Assembly: GCA_028386065.3 (NCBI GenBank)
Contig: JAKUCV010002062.1
Span: 126,271 to 190,270 of the forward strand
DNA: 64,000 nucleotides
Direction of reading: 5' to 3'
Source: Turnera subulata
Taxonomy: Eukaryota > Streptophyta > Magnoliopsida > Malpighiales > Passifloraceae
The position numbers were made by a program, and so were the translations under genes. Positions within the stretch are counted from its first letter, which is position 1. Each line of letters starts with the position of its first letter. This document shows positions 1 through 12,041 of the stretch, one piece after another. The notes beneath the pieces are model-generated. The model saw only the letters and a list, made by a program, of their open reading frames with translations, had not been told where the DNA came from and ran no database searches.

Positions 1-3000
1 CTTCCTCCTCCCCTATATTTGTCAATTAATCCGTCACAGTCATGGTCCCCGGTAGATTTTATTTTTAGCACTTAAAGAATCTCATCAAGATAAACAATTT
101 TATCGCCTTTTGGAATGAAAATTACATCCTCTATTTACTTTCCAATTGGGAAGAATTGAATTATTGAAGTGGATCGTGTTATAACAAATTTTACAAACAA
201 TTCACGATTATCATAATTGACATTGATTGATGATGATAGAACCACAACACGAGATGATGATGCAACCAAAGGATGACATGCATTCTACTTATGATAATAT
301 TTGGGCTATACCTTGCTTAATTTTTATGTATGTTTGCTAGTGATATTTGCAAATTTAACAAATTAATTAATTGCGTGCGTCATGCAAATTTGATGAAATT
401 GCAATCATCAAAATCTGCTAGATTCATGTAATTTATTGTTTCGCCATCGTGGTTGGTGCAGGTAATAATCTCTATTAATTTATTTTCTACACCTAATCAC
501 GAGTTAAACTTATTTTAATTTTAATAATTTATTTATCATTTGGAAAAAAAAAAAACATGTATCTGAATAATTTGGTAAGGAAAACATGGGAAAAAGTTGC
601 ATACCTAGACACATATATAGTTTCCGTGAATACTAGTATACACACGGTTGAAAAGGAAAGCTTTTTATTTTTGGTTCATCTTGGAAAAGAAAAGGGCCGG
701 TGGCTAACAATTAATGGAGTATTTTGAGCTATGAAGTTAATTAGTTCCACAACAATGAAAAAAGAAAATGGAGAGGCGAGCTTAAGCAAACTTTCCAAAA
801 ACTGTTACCAACTTCTCGGTCAAACAAGAAAGATAAACATTTCTCTAGCAAGGATATGCCAAGTCTTTGGTGCTTTTGGTGATAAAACTAAAAGATGTTA
901 ACATTTGTGGGCTTGTTTTGTTCTGTATATGATAATGATAGAGATGGCAAATAAAATCTGAAACTTGAGAATCCAAACTACCCCGATCCGAATAAGTTTA
1001 CATAATTGAGGTAAGAGAAACAGATGGTGAGTTTACTGGCTAGTAACCCAAATTTGAATGCCAAAGATATATTTTATGCTTGCTGTGGTGTATGAAATCC
1101 TCGCATTAGACGAGGTTTTTCTGTGCATAAACTTACCTGACCAAAAACAAAACTACAATCAACACCCCCGATTGGTTTGGTTTCAGTGAATTCAAATATT
1201 ATAAATAGAAAAATTAATTTAGTGTTGGGACAACTTTAGTTCTAATTAACGGACAGAATTGAGTTAGTAGGATAACCTATCCGTTCACATCATATAATAA
1301 TGCGGTCTATTTCATAATGGCATTCCTATTGTTGGTTTGGGATGCTATACTTTATTTTAAACCGCCATATCTAGTCAATTTTTAAAGTATATTGGACGGT
1401 GCTGATGTAAGATAGTTTAGTGTGTATATATAAAAATATTATGTCCATCGCAATTTTCATACCTATCATGATTTTCTCAGGACCAGATTGGCAATTACCA
1501 AAGAATAACCATTACAGATTGGCTATACAAGTTTTTCGAGAGTTTGTTTCGTAGTTGTTGAGTTCCATGGCTAATGGCATATAAGTATAACTAAAGCTAC
1601 AAAATTTAAGGTTTTAGAAGCAACAAAATTTGAGTCAACATATATAATATTAATGAAAAAAATTGAAGCAATACGATATATTTTCCCGTTTAGAGATAGA
1701 AAAAGAATTGAGTCAAACATGCTAATTAAGCCGGAGAAGAAGTGATGTCTTTTCCCGTTTTAGGGATAAGGACTCTAAGCAGGCACCGTCATTCCTTAAA
1801 AGAACGATAGAAGTCCAATCAAGTGACATTGTACTAGTTAGGAGCACCGATAGAGGATGAAAAACTTGGTAAAGAAGATGCAAGGCAATTTTTGCAGCAC
1901 CAAATTGATTTGTTTCCCAGTCGTGTTCTGCAATTATTATGTATACGATCGAGCATTCCCAGTCGGACATCAATAGCTTTTTTGGTAGGCATTATAATTA
2001 GCTAGCTAATAAAGTTTATATATCAAAAAATTTTAAAAAATTGCTAGAAGTTATACAAGGGGAATTTTAGTTCGTAAAATAAGGTAAAAATTTTGCTGGA
2101 ATCAATGCCACACCATCCTGTGTGTAATAATGTAAGTGTGTCCAGATTTTGATACTGAATTGGTCTCCTCATATCTTATTGTTTCTTATAAACTTACCAA
2201 TTAGTGCTTAAAAAAAATAAATAACATAACTTTAACAACAAAGCCTGTAATCGTGATATAATGTTTTTTTTTCTTTTATCAGTGCCATGAAACATTGTTC
2301 CCATTCTTGTAATTTCGATGTCTGTAGTAGATCCACTAGTCGATCCAATTACTTATGTTGATGCCGGCAGGGGCCTAGGATTGGACCAAAAGTTAATAAT
2401 ACGCGGGTCACGGATTCTCTTCATCGTAGGGAACAAAAAAGACCTTGCAAAAAAATCTGGAAACTTTGTCCCCCGTATTGAGCTTGTGAATGCAATTACA
2501 TATAACATAAAATCATGTTACCCAATCCCACGATTGAGTTCTGGATCAAAATAAAAGAACCGATTGTGTTGACTGTTTGATTAGTTCGCTTTTTTCTTTT
2601 TTTTTTTTGGGTTTTCTATGTGGCAATGCATTTCTTAACCAGCGCGTAAATTCTTTTTCTTTTATTTTTTCCAAGAAACAAGTGGAATGTCTCATGCCCA
2701 AATTTGTGGATATTATTTGATCAATAAACAAGGACGCTACTTTGGATAAAAGAACTAATACGGTGTTAATACCTCCTTACCTTGGGTTGGTTAAACATTG
2801 TTGTATCAGTAATATCATACAACATTTGACACCAGTTCAATGCTGCTCTCTGGAAAATTGCAGATGAAGAACCGTTTCTTAGGCTTTCCCTTGGCATGGG
2901 ATATTTTCATTTTCACATCAAAACGGAGACTTCTTGGCATAAGAAGGAATGATTGAGTTGTCCAACAATACAATACAAACCACACATATGTCTTACCCGA

Positions 3001-3828
3001 TGAATCCCATTATGAATGATAAAGCCTGTTAAATTAAATTCCAAAATCTTTCCAATTTTTGTCACGGATTGTATCAGCTTAAACAACTCCATGAATTCGG
3101 ACCATTGCGCGTTTTTTAATAACGGGATCAATTGCGTGCTTAACTCTCAGTCCAAGTAAGATTGATTGTGTGTGTGTGTGTGTTTTTTTTTTCTCATAAA
3201 CTCAGGCTTCAATCCTGGCAACCAAAATGTTATCGGGACCACTAAGCCAAATATTTATCTACTCTTAAGAGTGGCAGACACTCGTGTTATCAAAATCCTC
3301 CATACCCAGAACTAAACTTCTATCAAACCATCAACCATCAATGATAAACAGCAAGAAACTATGATAATATGAATCCAGTATTGCAATCGAAAAGAGACAA
3401 ATAAAAGAACTGAAAATAAAGGGGAGAATTCTAATCTGTATCATCTTTTACAGTAACACCAGATCTACACGGATGCGCTTTGCATGCACATCTATGAACA
3501 ACAACATCACAAATGGGTTTCCTTCCTTGCTCCTACCCTACCAAATTAACAGGTAAACATAACCCAAAAAAGAAAATTGAAAAAAGAAAACATTCCCACC
3601 TTCCAATTTCAAAGAGAAACCATCCTCTCTCTCTCTCTCTCTCTCTCTGCGCTCCACCATCTCCATCCACCTCGAACTCCTCAATTTTTTTTTCCAATTT
3701 GCCCTAATCCTAATCCCAGATCTTTCTTCCTTTTTCTCCATCCCTCCCAATTTAGCTTCCGTGGAGCCCGGCCCAAAGCTTCACCCAATCGACTTGCTCC
3801 ACGTCGCCTGATAAGGCAAAACACACCT
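1..3828. other. host DNA without a supported gene
   Basis: I see no convincing coding region, RNA gene or transposon terminus here. The short ORFs (for example 2318-2554 plus and 2913-3131 minus) show no recognisable domain and no codon structure. The DNA is AT-rich with a (TG)8 run at 3167-3182 and a long CT run at 3625-3648. The last few hundred bases probably include the 3' untranslated region and downstream flank of the minus-strand gene that follows. Confidence 0.6.
3625..3648. repeat. (CT)12 microsatellite
   Basis: An uninterrupted CT dinucleotide run lies just downstream of the stop codon of the minus-strand EDA6-like gene, within a pyrimidine-rich stretch. On the gene's strand it reads as GA repeats, probably in the 3' untranslated region or just beyond it. 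Confidence 0.9.
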
Positions 3829-4281
3829 TCACATGTGTAAGAGCCGAGCGAGCTGTGTAGGGTTGATGACATCAGGCAGGTGGGCCCCGTCCGTGTTCAA
3901 CAAACTTGACACCTCCAGGTACCTTCTATAGCCGTCCTTCCCCGGCTCGGCTTCCTGGCTCGGCTCCGCCGTCTTGGTAGCGCTCCCCTCCGCCGCATCG
4001 CCCCACGGCTGCCCGAACAGTGTGCCCTTAGTGAGGTACTCGTGGGCCAGGTACCCCGCCAGGAGCTGGTTAGACGGAAGAGGCGATGGCGCCGGAGCCG
4101 GCTGCTTCTTCTCGGTAGGGCCGGCTTGAAGAAGAGGAGGAGGAGGCGGAGCAGCCGGCTTGGCCAATTTGGCTGGCGACAGCGGCTTGAGGGTATCGGC
4201 TCCCTCTCTCTCCTTCCGCTTGTTGTTGTTATTTGGCGTCGAAACCCGACGGGGAGGAAGGCGCATCATTTTTGTATTCAT
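3829..4281 (-). CDS. EDA6-like plant-specific small protein
   Basis: This is an uninterrupted 150-residue ORF and the only ordinary host gene in the window. The N-terminus is basic and runs into a KRKERE-type nuclear-localisation-like stretch. A low-complexity Pro/Ala region follows, then a conserved-looking core (NQLLAGYLAHEYLTKGTLFG, about residues 70-90). It ends with a second conserved block reading DGAHLPDVINPTQLARLLHM. From memory, this two-block layout is that of plant proteins annotated as 'embryo sac development arrest 6'; their biochemical role is not known to me. The frame continues upstream of the chosen ATG at 4281, but only from a TTG, so 4281 is the first ATG; a second ATG lies four codons further in. 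Codons are GC-rich, unlike the AT-rich surroundings. I am fairly sure that it is a real gene and moderately sure of the family. Confidence 0.72.
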   Translation of the reverse strand: MNTKMMRLPPRRVSTPNNNNKRKEREGADTLKPLSPAKLAKPAAPPPPPLLQAGPTEKKQPAPAPSPLPSNQLLAGYLAHEYLTKGTLFGQPWGDAAEGSATKTAEPSQEAEPGKDGYRRYLEVSSLLNTDGAHLPDVINPTQLARLLHM

Positions 4282-4780
4282 TTTGCTTTGTCGTTTCGAT
4301 GCATGCCACGTGGCGATTGTTGAAATCCCCAATGTAACCCCTCCACCCAGGAGGAGTTGTGCTGGAACGAGAGGTACGTGGACACCCGGGGGATAAATAG
4401 ACAAATAATGTATATAAATATTAAAAATAAATAACTACCCTTTCTCCTCTCACCTAATGAAAGAGGGTATTTATTTGTTTAAACAGTAAAAAAATATGAG
4501 TGACGGTGGGTACAAGAGTTAAAAAAAAGTGAGGGAGTAAAAAAAAAGTTTAAAAAAAGGGTAAAAATCGAGGGTTAAAAATTTTGAAAAGGAAAAAAGT
4601 GAAGTGGGGGAAGGAAAAGAGAGAAAATAGCGACAGCGCGTGCCAGGATTTGGCTTAGCCAACGATTAATGGCTTAAGAGAAAGGGGGAGAGAAAAGGGA
4701 TGAGGAGGAGAGGAGAAAAAAAAAAAGAGTAGGGGGAACGGAGGGAGAAGGGAGAATGAAGAAGAGGTGGGGTTGGTCGG

Positions 4781-4788
4781 TATTTATA
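4781..4788 (-). promoter_or_regulatory. candidate TATA box of the EDA6-like gene
   Basis: On the minus strand this reads CTATAAATACC, a strong plant TATA context, about 500 bp upstream of the ATG at 4281. The stretch between is rich in A/G on the plus strand, so it is pyrimidine-rich on the gene strand, as plant leaders often are. The distance implies a long or spliced leader. The assignment is inference. Confidence 0.4.
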
Positions 4789-4799
4789 GAGCTTGTGTA

Positions 4800-5737
4800 A
4801 AATAAATGCCCTTGTTTTACGTGAAAATTACAACTAGATGCCATCAGGGTTCGTATTACGATAATGCCCTTGGTATTCCTCCTTCCTGGAGAGGGGTTTG
4901 CCCTTCTGTTAATTACCCCTGAATTTGTGATCTTTCCCCATTAAGGCCGTTTCGCTGCTTGCCGTGGCAACAAGTTAGGATTTTCCAACTTCCCATTTCG
5001 CTACAATGAAATTCAATTCGTGAGTTACACCAAGCCTTTTTCTTCTCTTTTCTGTTGTTTTCTTTTTTTTTCCTTCCCTTCTTTCTTGTGTCGTGCTCGA
5101 AATTGTCTTTGCAATTATGTTTCACCAATCTCATGAGACACATTATAACTAGCTCTAATTACATATATAGTGTCAACAACAATCTCACGCATTATGATTA
5201 AAAAAAAAAATCTAAAGAAGGATCGACGATTGTCTTGAAGATTTTGTAACTAATCAAAAGATCCAGAATAGCCAGTAAAGATGGAAATAAAAGCTTACTC
5301 CAATTACTTTGATGGCTAATGTCTACAATCTTTATCAAATTGGTAAACCAAATCACCTGCTACAAAAAAATGTTCTGTCTCGCTCCGACAAAAATAATCG
5401 CAGAAAAAACGTATTACGTCCATTCTGCCTCATCCTTGCATAACCACTTAAGTTTGTAAAGGTTTTATACTACAAAAAAAAAAAATCAATGTGACACGAA
5501 TATACAAGAAACATACAATTATCTGCATCTACTTACGCAAATATTATTTCTCATACTATATAAATTTCTAGATCCAATTTTGGCGGCTCGACATTTAATC
5601 CCTGTGTACAATCTTTGAGAAATTGTCAATAGCTAATGACTAGCTGATTCACGATTAACAGTAATAGCTGTCGATGGCAATTTTGTGCAACATGGTGACT
5701 CTACAAAATAATACTTATACACTTATGCAGTCATGCT
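4800..5737. other. host intergenic DNA
   Basis: No ORF, repeat or transposon end is supported here. The stretch runs AT-rich up to the 5-bp target duplication GTTGT at 5738-5742, where the first gypsy element was inserted. Confidence 0.6.
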
Positions 5738-6709
5738 GTTGTTGTAACAGCTTGGGTAATTTTTAAGTTTTTACCGTCACCGTAAAATTTATTTTATAGT
5801 TATTTACCATATAAATTAATCTTGGGTAATTAATTTATGGTAATTCGTGCGTTGGATTCCGAAACCGAGCCCTGTTCCACGCTCGGGATTTTTCTGCGGA
5901 TTTTCCGGACCAAGTTGGGATTTTTTGGGTCCAGGAATCTTCAGAAAAGTCTGGATTAACCCCGAGTTATCGGACCAGAAATAAAGTCAAGGGGGTATTA
6001 TAGTTATTTTCTGGTCCGGACAGAACCCGCCTCACATGCTGCACAGTGAGGGGGCTGCAACCGCCATTCATTGTGAGGCATGTGAATAGCCAGTGCATGC
6101 CCGTGACTCTATTTTCTTCTTCTCCTGCACCATCTCCTGCATACCACCATATTTCCCTTTATCATTTTCTTTCCTCTGCCCAGCTCTTCCTCTGCAAAAC
6201 TTCATCTGCAACACACTGCCAGCAACCAAACTCCACCTTCCTTCATTCAAAAAAAAGAAAAAACAAAAACAAACAACACACAACACACAACCTGCACCGC
6301 CACGTCACCCCTCTTCCCCTTCTTCTTTTCTTTTTTTTTCTTTCTCCACACCGCTGCCACCGTGGCCGAGCCGCCACCGGCCGCCTTCCTTTCCTCCCTT
6401 TCCTTCTCGTCGCTGCAACCCGAAGTCGCAGCCGACGCCGTCCTCCTCGAGCACCTCCACCGTCGCACATGTCGTCGTCGACCACTCCTTCTCCTCCCTG
6501 CCGCGTCACTGCCGTCTTCCCTCTGCAGCAGATCGACGCCGACAACGACGGGAGCCCATTTCCTCGCCGCCTGCACACTGACGACCCGAGCAGACCCACG
6601 CCTTCCGTTCTTCCTCGCGACGCCGCCGCGTCGGTCTCCTCCCCTCACGCCACCCTCGCCTGCCTCGCCCCGAGCCGCCGATCGTCACGCCGACGCTACA
6701 GATTACAAG

Positions 6710-7425
6710 GTGAGTACGACCCGGCTGTATGGTGTTTGGATCGGGTCAACCCACGTGTAGTAAATGGGTATGGGTTGCGATTTGGGCTAGGGTTGTAGGC
6801 TGGTGTATTGTGGGCTTGGGTGTGTGGGCTTAAAAGTTGGGTTTGGGTAATTGTGTTTGGGCTGCTGGGTTTGACGCTGGGCTGCATCATGGGTTGTATA
6901 CTGGGCTAGACTCTAGGCCTGCACATGGGCTGCTCCTGGGCTCCTGTTTGGGGCCTGGGCTTGGCACTGTGCATGGCCTGATCTGGCACTGTTTAGGCCC
7001 AGCCTGGAATTAAAAAAAAAAGAGAAGAAAGAAAATGAAAATCAAATCAAATCTGAAAAAATTACAATTCTGAAAAATAAAATATAATTTGTGGAAACAA
7101 TATCTTGGAAAAATTTGGGGAATAATATTATGGAAAGTACGATTTTAGGAAAAGTATATTATATATAGTAAATAATAATTATTTTGAGGAAAAATTTTGG
7201 AAAGGGTATTATCAAGGTAATAAAATACCGGAATAATATCCGGGTATAGGTATAGGTATAAGTATAGTATTATCTTAGACACTGGAAATAAATGGTGAAT
7301 TATGACGATAAAGGAAAATTAACCTGGGGGAGTAACCGAGACGAGTCAGTATTTATTTTTCGTAATACAGTAGTAGCATGACATTTGCATATCACTTATG
7401 TGTGCATATTACTTGTTTGATATAG
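6710..7425 (+). other. candidate leader intron inside the LTR
   Basis: The GC-rich block ends with AAG followed by GTGAGT, a consensus plant 5' splice site. About 716 bp later TTTGATATAG precedes GAGTTGATAAC, a good 3' splice site. The matching positions in the 3' LTR are 14349 and 15065. The interval is T-rich, like a plant intron. Splicing is inference from motifs only. Confidence 0.4.
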
Positions 7426-7885
7426 GAGTTGATAACGAGCAGATACCTGTGGAACCGGACTTGGAGTCTGTGGGGCATTTCCAAACTTGATAGTCGGCTA
7501 AGGTGAGGATGGATAACCCTTGATATGTGCCCGTAATGCTGTGTGTGTATTTTTGTTGTTTGATTGAACTGCTGATATGTTTATTGTCTGTTACTTGATT
7601 GTTGCGAAATTGTTGATGCTGTTGTTGGATTGTGTTAGACTTGTGTATATTGAGTTGGATATAATGTTGAACTGATAATTTTGTACAATTAGTGATAAGA
7701 GATTGTGATAAGAGATTGAGTCTGTGGTTTAATCTGAGATAATAGGAAATTGGATAATTGATGAAAGAGTATTGGAATTGGACTGAATTTGAGATGATGA
7801 TTTAATTGTCACGTGGAAAGTAGTGGTACGACTAGATGGTTAGAGGCTAGTTCTATGGTGTCATGGCCGGTTTGGTTGGTTGTTG

Positions 7886-7986
7886 GGGATGTTGATCCCG
7901 GATGATGTTGTTATTGGGATGTTGATCCCGAATTTGTTGATATTGGGATGTTGATCCCGGATTGTTGATATTGGGATGTTGATCCC
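7886..7986 (+). repeat. array of four GGGAT-GTTG-ATCCC hairpins
   Basis: Four copies of a 14-base stem-loop (stem GGGAT/ATCCC, loop GTTG) start at 7886, 7916, 7945 and 7973, spaced 28-30 bp. The same array is in the 3' LTR at about 15530-15640. The solo LTR at 23725-26174 has a homologous array whose stems differ by paired changes. Confidence 0.85.
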
Positions 7987-8613
7987 GGATTGTGGTTGGG
8001 CCTGGCATCCGGAATTAGTTAATAACCAGGTACGACCCTAGCTTGTCCAGTGACGGGGCCCGGAAGATAAAATTGGTAAATGTATTAGTAAGCATTCTTT
8101 TGGTCTTGGCTCGGTTGTTGATAGTAGTATCTTTGTGATGTGATTGTCTGTGTTTACTTTGGAAGCATTATGGTTGATTATATATCTCTGTTTATCCTTC
8201 GTCGGTAAGCACTTCGGACTCACCCCTCGCCTGCGGGGTTTCATCCCGTAGGTTTAGTTGCTTTGTAGTTCAGGTACGATGTTCGATGGCCGCTGCTTTC
8301 TTCTCCACCTGACTCCGGATCCATACCTCCGTTGCATGTGCATTTAAGTCTTCCGCTGCTGTGCCATATATGTTGCTGCTATCCTTTATTGCCTTGTTGT
8401 TGTCTATTTGAATTAAGCTGCTGTTATTGAGTGACATGAATGGATTGAATAATGGTCTTCGGGTATGGGAGATAGTTGTATTATGTTCAGTGAGCTGTTG
8501 AATTTGATTTACTGTGTAGTACTTTACTGCGATGTACTGTCTGTTCTATCAATAAGAATAGTTCCGGCACGTGTTTACTGTGACTGGTAAATACGGGTCG
8601 GGGCGCTTCAGTT

Positions 8614-8625
8614 TGGTAGCGGAGC
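8614..8625 (+). other. primer binding site, tRNA-iMet type
   Basis: TGGTAGCGGAGC lies three bases after the 5' LTR and matches the usual plant initiator-methionine site TGGTATCAGAGC at 10 of 12 positions. The Maximus-like element at 42961 uses the same variant. Confidence 0.8.
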
Positions 8626-8737
8626 AGGCAGTAGGTCACTAGGGACATAACTGTGATTGCATGATTGTTTGTTTGTGCATAAGATTTGTCACGACATGAT
8701 ATGACATGCATACATATACATTCTCATATAGGTACGA

Positions 8738-9802
8738 ATGGATCCGGTTGGAGGGAATCAGCATGCTGGAGGTCACCTAGATGACGATCAGGTATCAGTG
8801 GATCAACCGCAGCAAGTTGCGGGAGGTCCGGAACACCTTCCGAATATTCTTTTAGGAGACCCTACGCAGATGCTAAATGTGGTAACTCAGATTTTGCGGA
8901 GGCAAGAAGCCAGGGATGCACGTATCGATGCTATGGGGGCTCGGGAACAGGAAAATCAGGGACCAGTTGAGGATCTAGTGTATATGAAGCTGGAGAAGCT
9001 TGGGACAGAGATCTTCACCGGTGTCACTATACCACAGGATGCTGACCAGTGGCTTAGACAGAAGAACAGGGTTATGCTAAAGTTGACATGTAGGAATGAC
9101 AAGTGGGCCAGATATGCCGCTGCCATGTTCCGAGGAGATGCCGTTGAATGGTGGGAGTCTACCACTAAGGACATGCCGACACCTATCACTACGCCGTGGA
9201 ACTAGTTCATGGAGATGTTCCGAAGGAAGTTTGTTTCTGAGGCATACCAGGACCAGCTGAGACGAGAGTATCTGGGACTACAATAGGGACCAGATCAGAA
9301 AGTCAATGATTATGAGATCAAGTTCAACTGCCTGTCCATCTATGCCAGTGAGTTTGTAGCTACTCCAGAGACCAGATGTAAATGTTTCTGGGATGGTCTT
9401 CGATCTGGCATCCAGACAGTTATAGGGTGCAAGGTCTATGAGACTTATCAGGACATGCTGACAGATGCCCTGAGAGCAGAGATTATCTGGCTGGGCAATG
9501 AGAGGGAGCAACAGGAGATTCGTAAGAGGCATACTGCATAGAGTTCTGAGGGACAGAACAAGAGGTTCCAGACACCAGCGAACCGGTCAGGATTTGGACA
9601 GAGCCAATTCATACTAGGGAGTCAGGGACGTGGATGGAACAACAACTACAACAACCGAGGCAGCTCTTGGACTCAGTCTGGAGGGATTTCATCTTAGAAT
9701 GCTCGCCCGAGACCTCCTCTGTCTCAGGTGAGGTGCTATGAGTGTAATGAAGTTGGGCACTACCGTTATGCTTATCCTAAGTTGGGAAGATCAGGAGGTT
9801 CG
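8738..9802 (+). pseudogene. gag of gypsy element 1, broken
   Basis: The ATG at 8738 opens a gag reading frame with the WARYAAAMFRGDAVEWWES core typical of plant gypsy gag (capsid role). TAG stops interrupt it at 9203, 9283, 9539 and 9695. The nucleocapsid zinc knuckle lies at about 9734-9775 and reads CYECNEVGH followed by four residues and Tyr. The last zinc ligand (Cys in CX2CX4HX4C) has been replaced by Tyr. Arg/Gly-rich sequence follows. The break positions are seen directly; that they followed insertion is inference. Confidence 0.85.
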
Positions 9803-11330
9803 GCACCGGTTCAGACGGTGCAAGCTTCAATTGCCAGTGTATCTAGTGGTTCTAGAGTTGGTCGAGGCCGAGGACGTGGAGCTGTTCCTACTAGGACCCA
9901 GTCAGCCATGAACCAGAGTGCAGTAGTGCCGAGAGCATTTGTGATCACCGCTGATGAGGATCCAGAGAATGCCGATGTTATAGCAAGTACTTTTACAATC
10001 TTTGGTAGTACTGCTTATACTTTGATTGATCCTGGTGCTACGCATTCGTTTATTGCACAAAGCTTTGTAATACTACATAACTGTACGGGAGAGAATTTAG
10101 CTTGTCCGATGAGGGTTAGGTTACCTGCGGGTATAGTGGTCAGGTTAACCCATGTGTGCAGAGACGTTTCGCTTTTATACGATAGCGAGGTTTTTCTTGC
10201 TCGGTTGATTGTGATGAACATGGGAGGTTTCGACATCATCTTGGGGATGGATTGGTTGTCCAAGTACAGTGCTATGGTGAACTGTCGAACCAAGGAAGTG
10301 CTGTTGACTTCCGATGGTGGACATAAGATTTTGTTGACAGGTATTGGGAGAGCTGCTACTACATGTAGTATCTCCGCTAATCAAGATATTGGGATTAAGC
10401 CGTTGGAACCAGATGCTTTGTTGACCCATGTCAAGGGAGAAGAAGTTCAGACTCCGGTTTTGGAGGACATCATAGTTGTGAGGGAGTTTCCAGATGTGTT
10501 TCGGGAGGATCTGCCAGGATTGCCACCTGACAGAGAAGTTGAGTACACCATCGATTTGATGCCAGGAGTGACACCCATTTCGATGGCACCATATCGGATG
10601 GCACCGACAGAACTCCAGGAGTTGAAGAAGCAGTTGGATGAGTTGCTCGAGAAGGGTTTCATCAGAACTAGTACATTACCTTGGGGATCACTAGTCCTCT
10701 TTGTGAAGAAGAAAGATGGCAGTTTACGGATGTGTGTGGACTACCGGCAGCTGAACAAAGTGACAGTGAAGAACAAGTACCCGCTTCCCAGGATTGATGA
10801 CCTCTTTGATCAGCTACAGGGAGCTACCGTATTTTCCAAGATAGATCTTCGATCTGGCTACCATCAGGTCAAAATTGTAGAGAAGGACATACCGAAGAGG
10901 TCTTCCGTACTCAGTGTGGACATTTTGAGTTCACAGTGGTTCCTTTTGGTTTGACCAATGCACCTGCAGTTTTCATGTGCTTGATGCACTTGGTCCTGAA
11001 CGAGTTCTTGGACAAGTTCGTGGTAGTCTTCATCGACGACATTCTGATATACTCCAAGAGCAGGGAAGAATATGAGGAGCATCTGAGGGTAGTACTACAG
11101 AGGCTGCGAGAGAAAGAGTTGTATGCCAAGTTCAGCAAGTGCGAGTTCTGGCTTGAGGAAGTTGCATTCCTTGGACATGTTGTATCCGGAGATGGGATTA
11201 ACGTTGACCCTGCTAAAGCGAAAGTTGTTCTAGAGTGGGAGCCGCCCAAGACGGTACCCGAAGTCAAAAGTTTTCTTGGCCTTGCAGGATATTACTGGAG
11301 ATTCATCGAGGATTTTTTCTTGATAGCCAG
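9803..11330 (+). pseudogene. protease and reverse transcriptase of gypsy element 1, frameshifted
   Basis: This continues gag as a gag-pol fusion. The aspartic protease site reads [10 protein letters not shown] (catalytic Asp codon at 10028). Reverse transcriptase begins near 10590 with [20 protein letters not shown] and continues through [17 protein letters not shown] and [12 protein letters not shown]. Near 10890-10935 the frame shifts. The catalytic FIDDIL box (11029-11046) is in the following frame, with both aspartates intact. The GHVVSGDGI and [13 protein letters not shown] blocks that end the domain are present. The enzyme would copy element RNA in the cytoplasmic particle, but the frameshift disables this copy. 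Confidence 0.87.
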
Positions 11331-12027
11331 TCTCATGACCAAGCTATTGAGGAAAGATCAAGCCTTTGTATGGAGTGATGCCTGCCAGAGGAGTTTTGAT
11401 GAACTAAAGAAGAAGTTGACATCAGCACTAGTCCTGACAGTACCTAAGCCAGGAGTGGAGTACGTGCTATTTTGTGATGCTTCAGGTCTTGGTTTGGGAG
11501 CAGTTCTGATGCAAGAGGGCCGAGTGATTGCCTATGCTTCGAGACAGTTGACGCCACATGAGAAGAACTACCCAACACATGATCTGGAGATGGCCGCAGT
11601 GATCCTTGCCTTGAAGATTTAGCGACATTATCTGTTTGGAGAGAGATATCGGATCTTCACAGATCATAAGAGTCTCAAGTACATCATGACTCAGAAGGAA
11701 CTTAACCTGCGACAACGACGTTGGGTTGAGTTGCTGAATGATTATGATTGTACTATTGAGTATCACCCTAGAAAAGCTAACGTGGTAGCTGATGCTTTGG
11801 GCCGGAGACAACCAGAAGAAGCTTCCATGACATACTCGATGTCCTCACTCATCGAGTTAAGGAAGATGGGAGTTGATTTGTCAGTTGATGAGACAGGAGC
11901 TTTGTTGACCCATATTGAGGTCAAGTCTAACTTGAGAGGTTGGATTGTGGAATTACAAGATGGAGATCCTGACTTGATCAAGCTGAAGGAAGCAGTCCGT
12001 AGTGGAAAAAAGACAAGTTTCGCATAG
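11331..12027 (+). pseudogene. RNase H region of gypsy element 1, broken
   Basis: The [15 protein letters not shown] start of the RNase H domain is at about 11470. [13 protein letters not shown] follows and ends in TAG at 11620 where the family has Trp. The [13 protein letters not shown] block and the [12 protein letters not shown] end (about 11760-11800) are readable downstream of that stop. A linker follows, and the frame is lost near 12015. Confidence 0.83.
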
Positions 12028-12041
12028 CTGAGGATAATGCA

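Larger units (their letters stand above)
5743..8610 (+). repeat. 5' LTR of gypsy element 1
   Basis: 2868 bp from TGTAACAG to GGGCGCTTCA, repeated at 13395-16250. From 5' to 3' it contains a short AT-rich head, a C/T- and GC-rich block (about 6100-6709), a G/T-rich block with many TGGGCT motifs (6780-7000), an AT-rich block, a four-unit hairpin array (7886-7986) and the tail. ORFs in the GC-rich block are low-complexity and I do not call them genes. Confidence 0.95.

Noticed and set aside
2318..2554. 78-codon plus-strand frame
   Set aside because: No recognisable motif and too short to support without homology.
6046..6798. Long overlapping ORFs on both strands in the GC-rich LTR block (also 13677-14437)
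   Set aside because: They are low-complexity Pro/Ser/Arg frames, open on several frames at once because of base composition. They lie in an LTR and have no domain.
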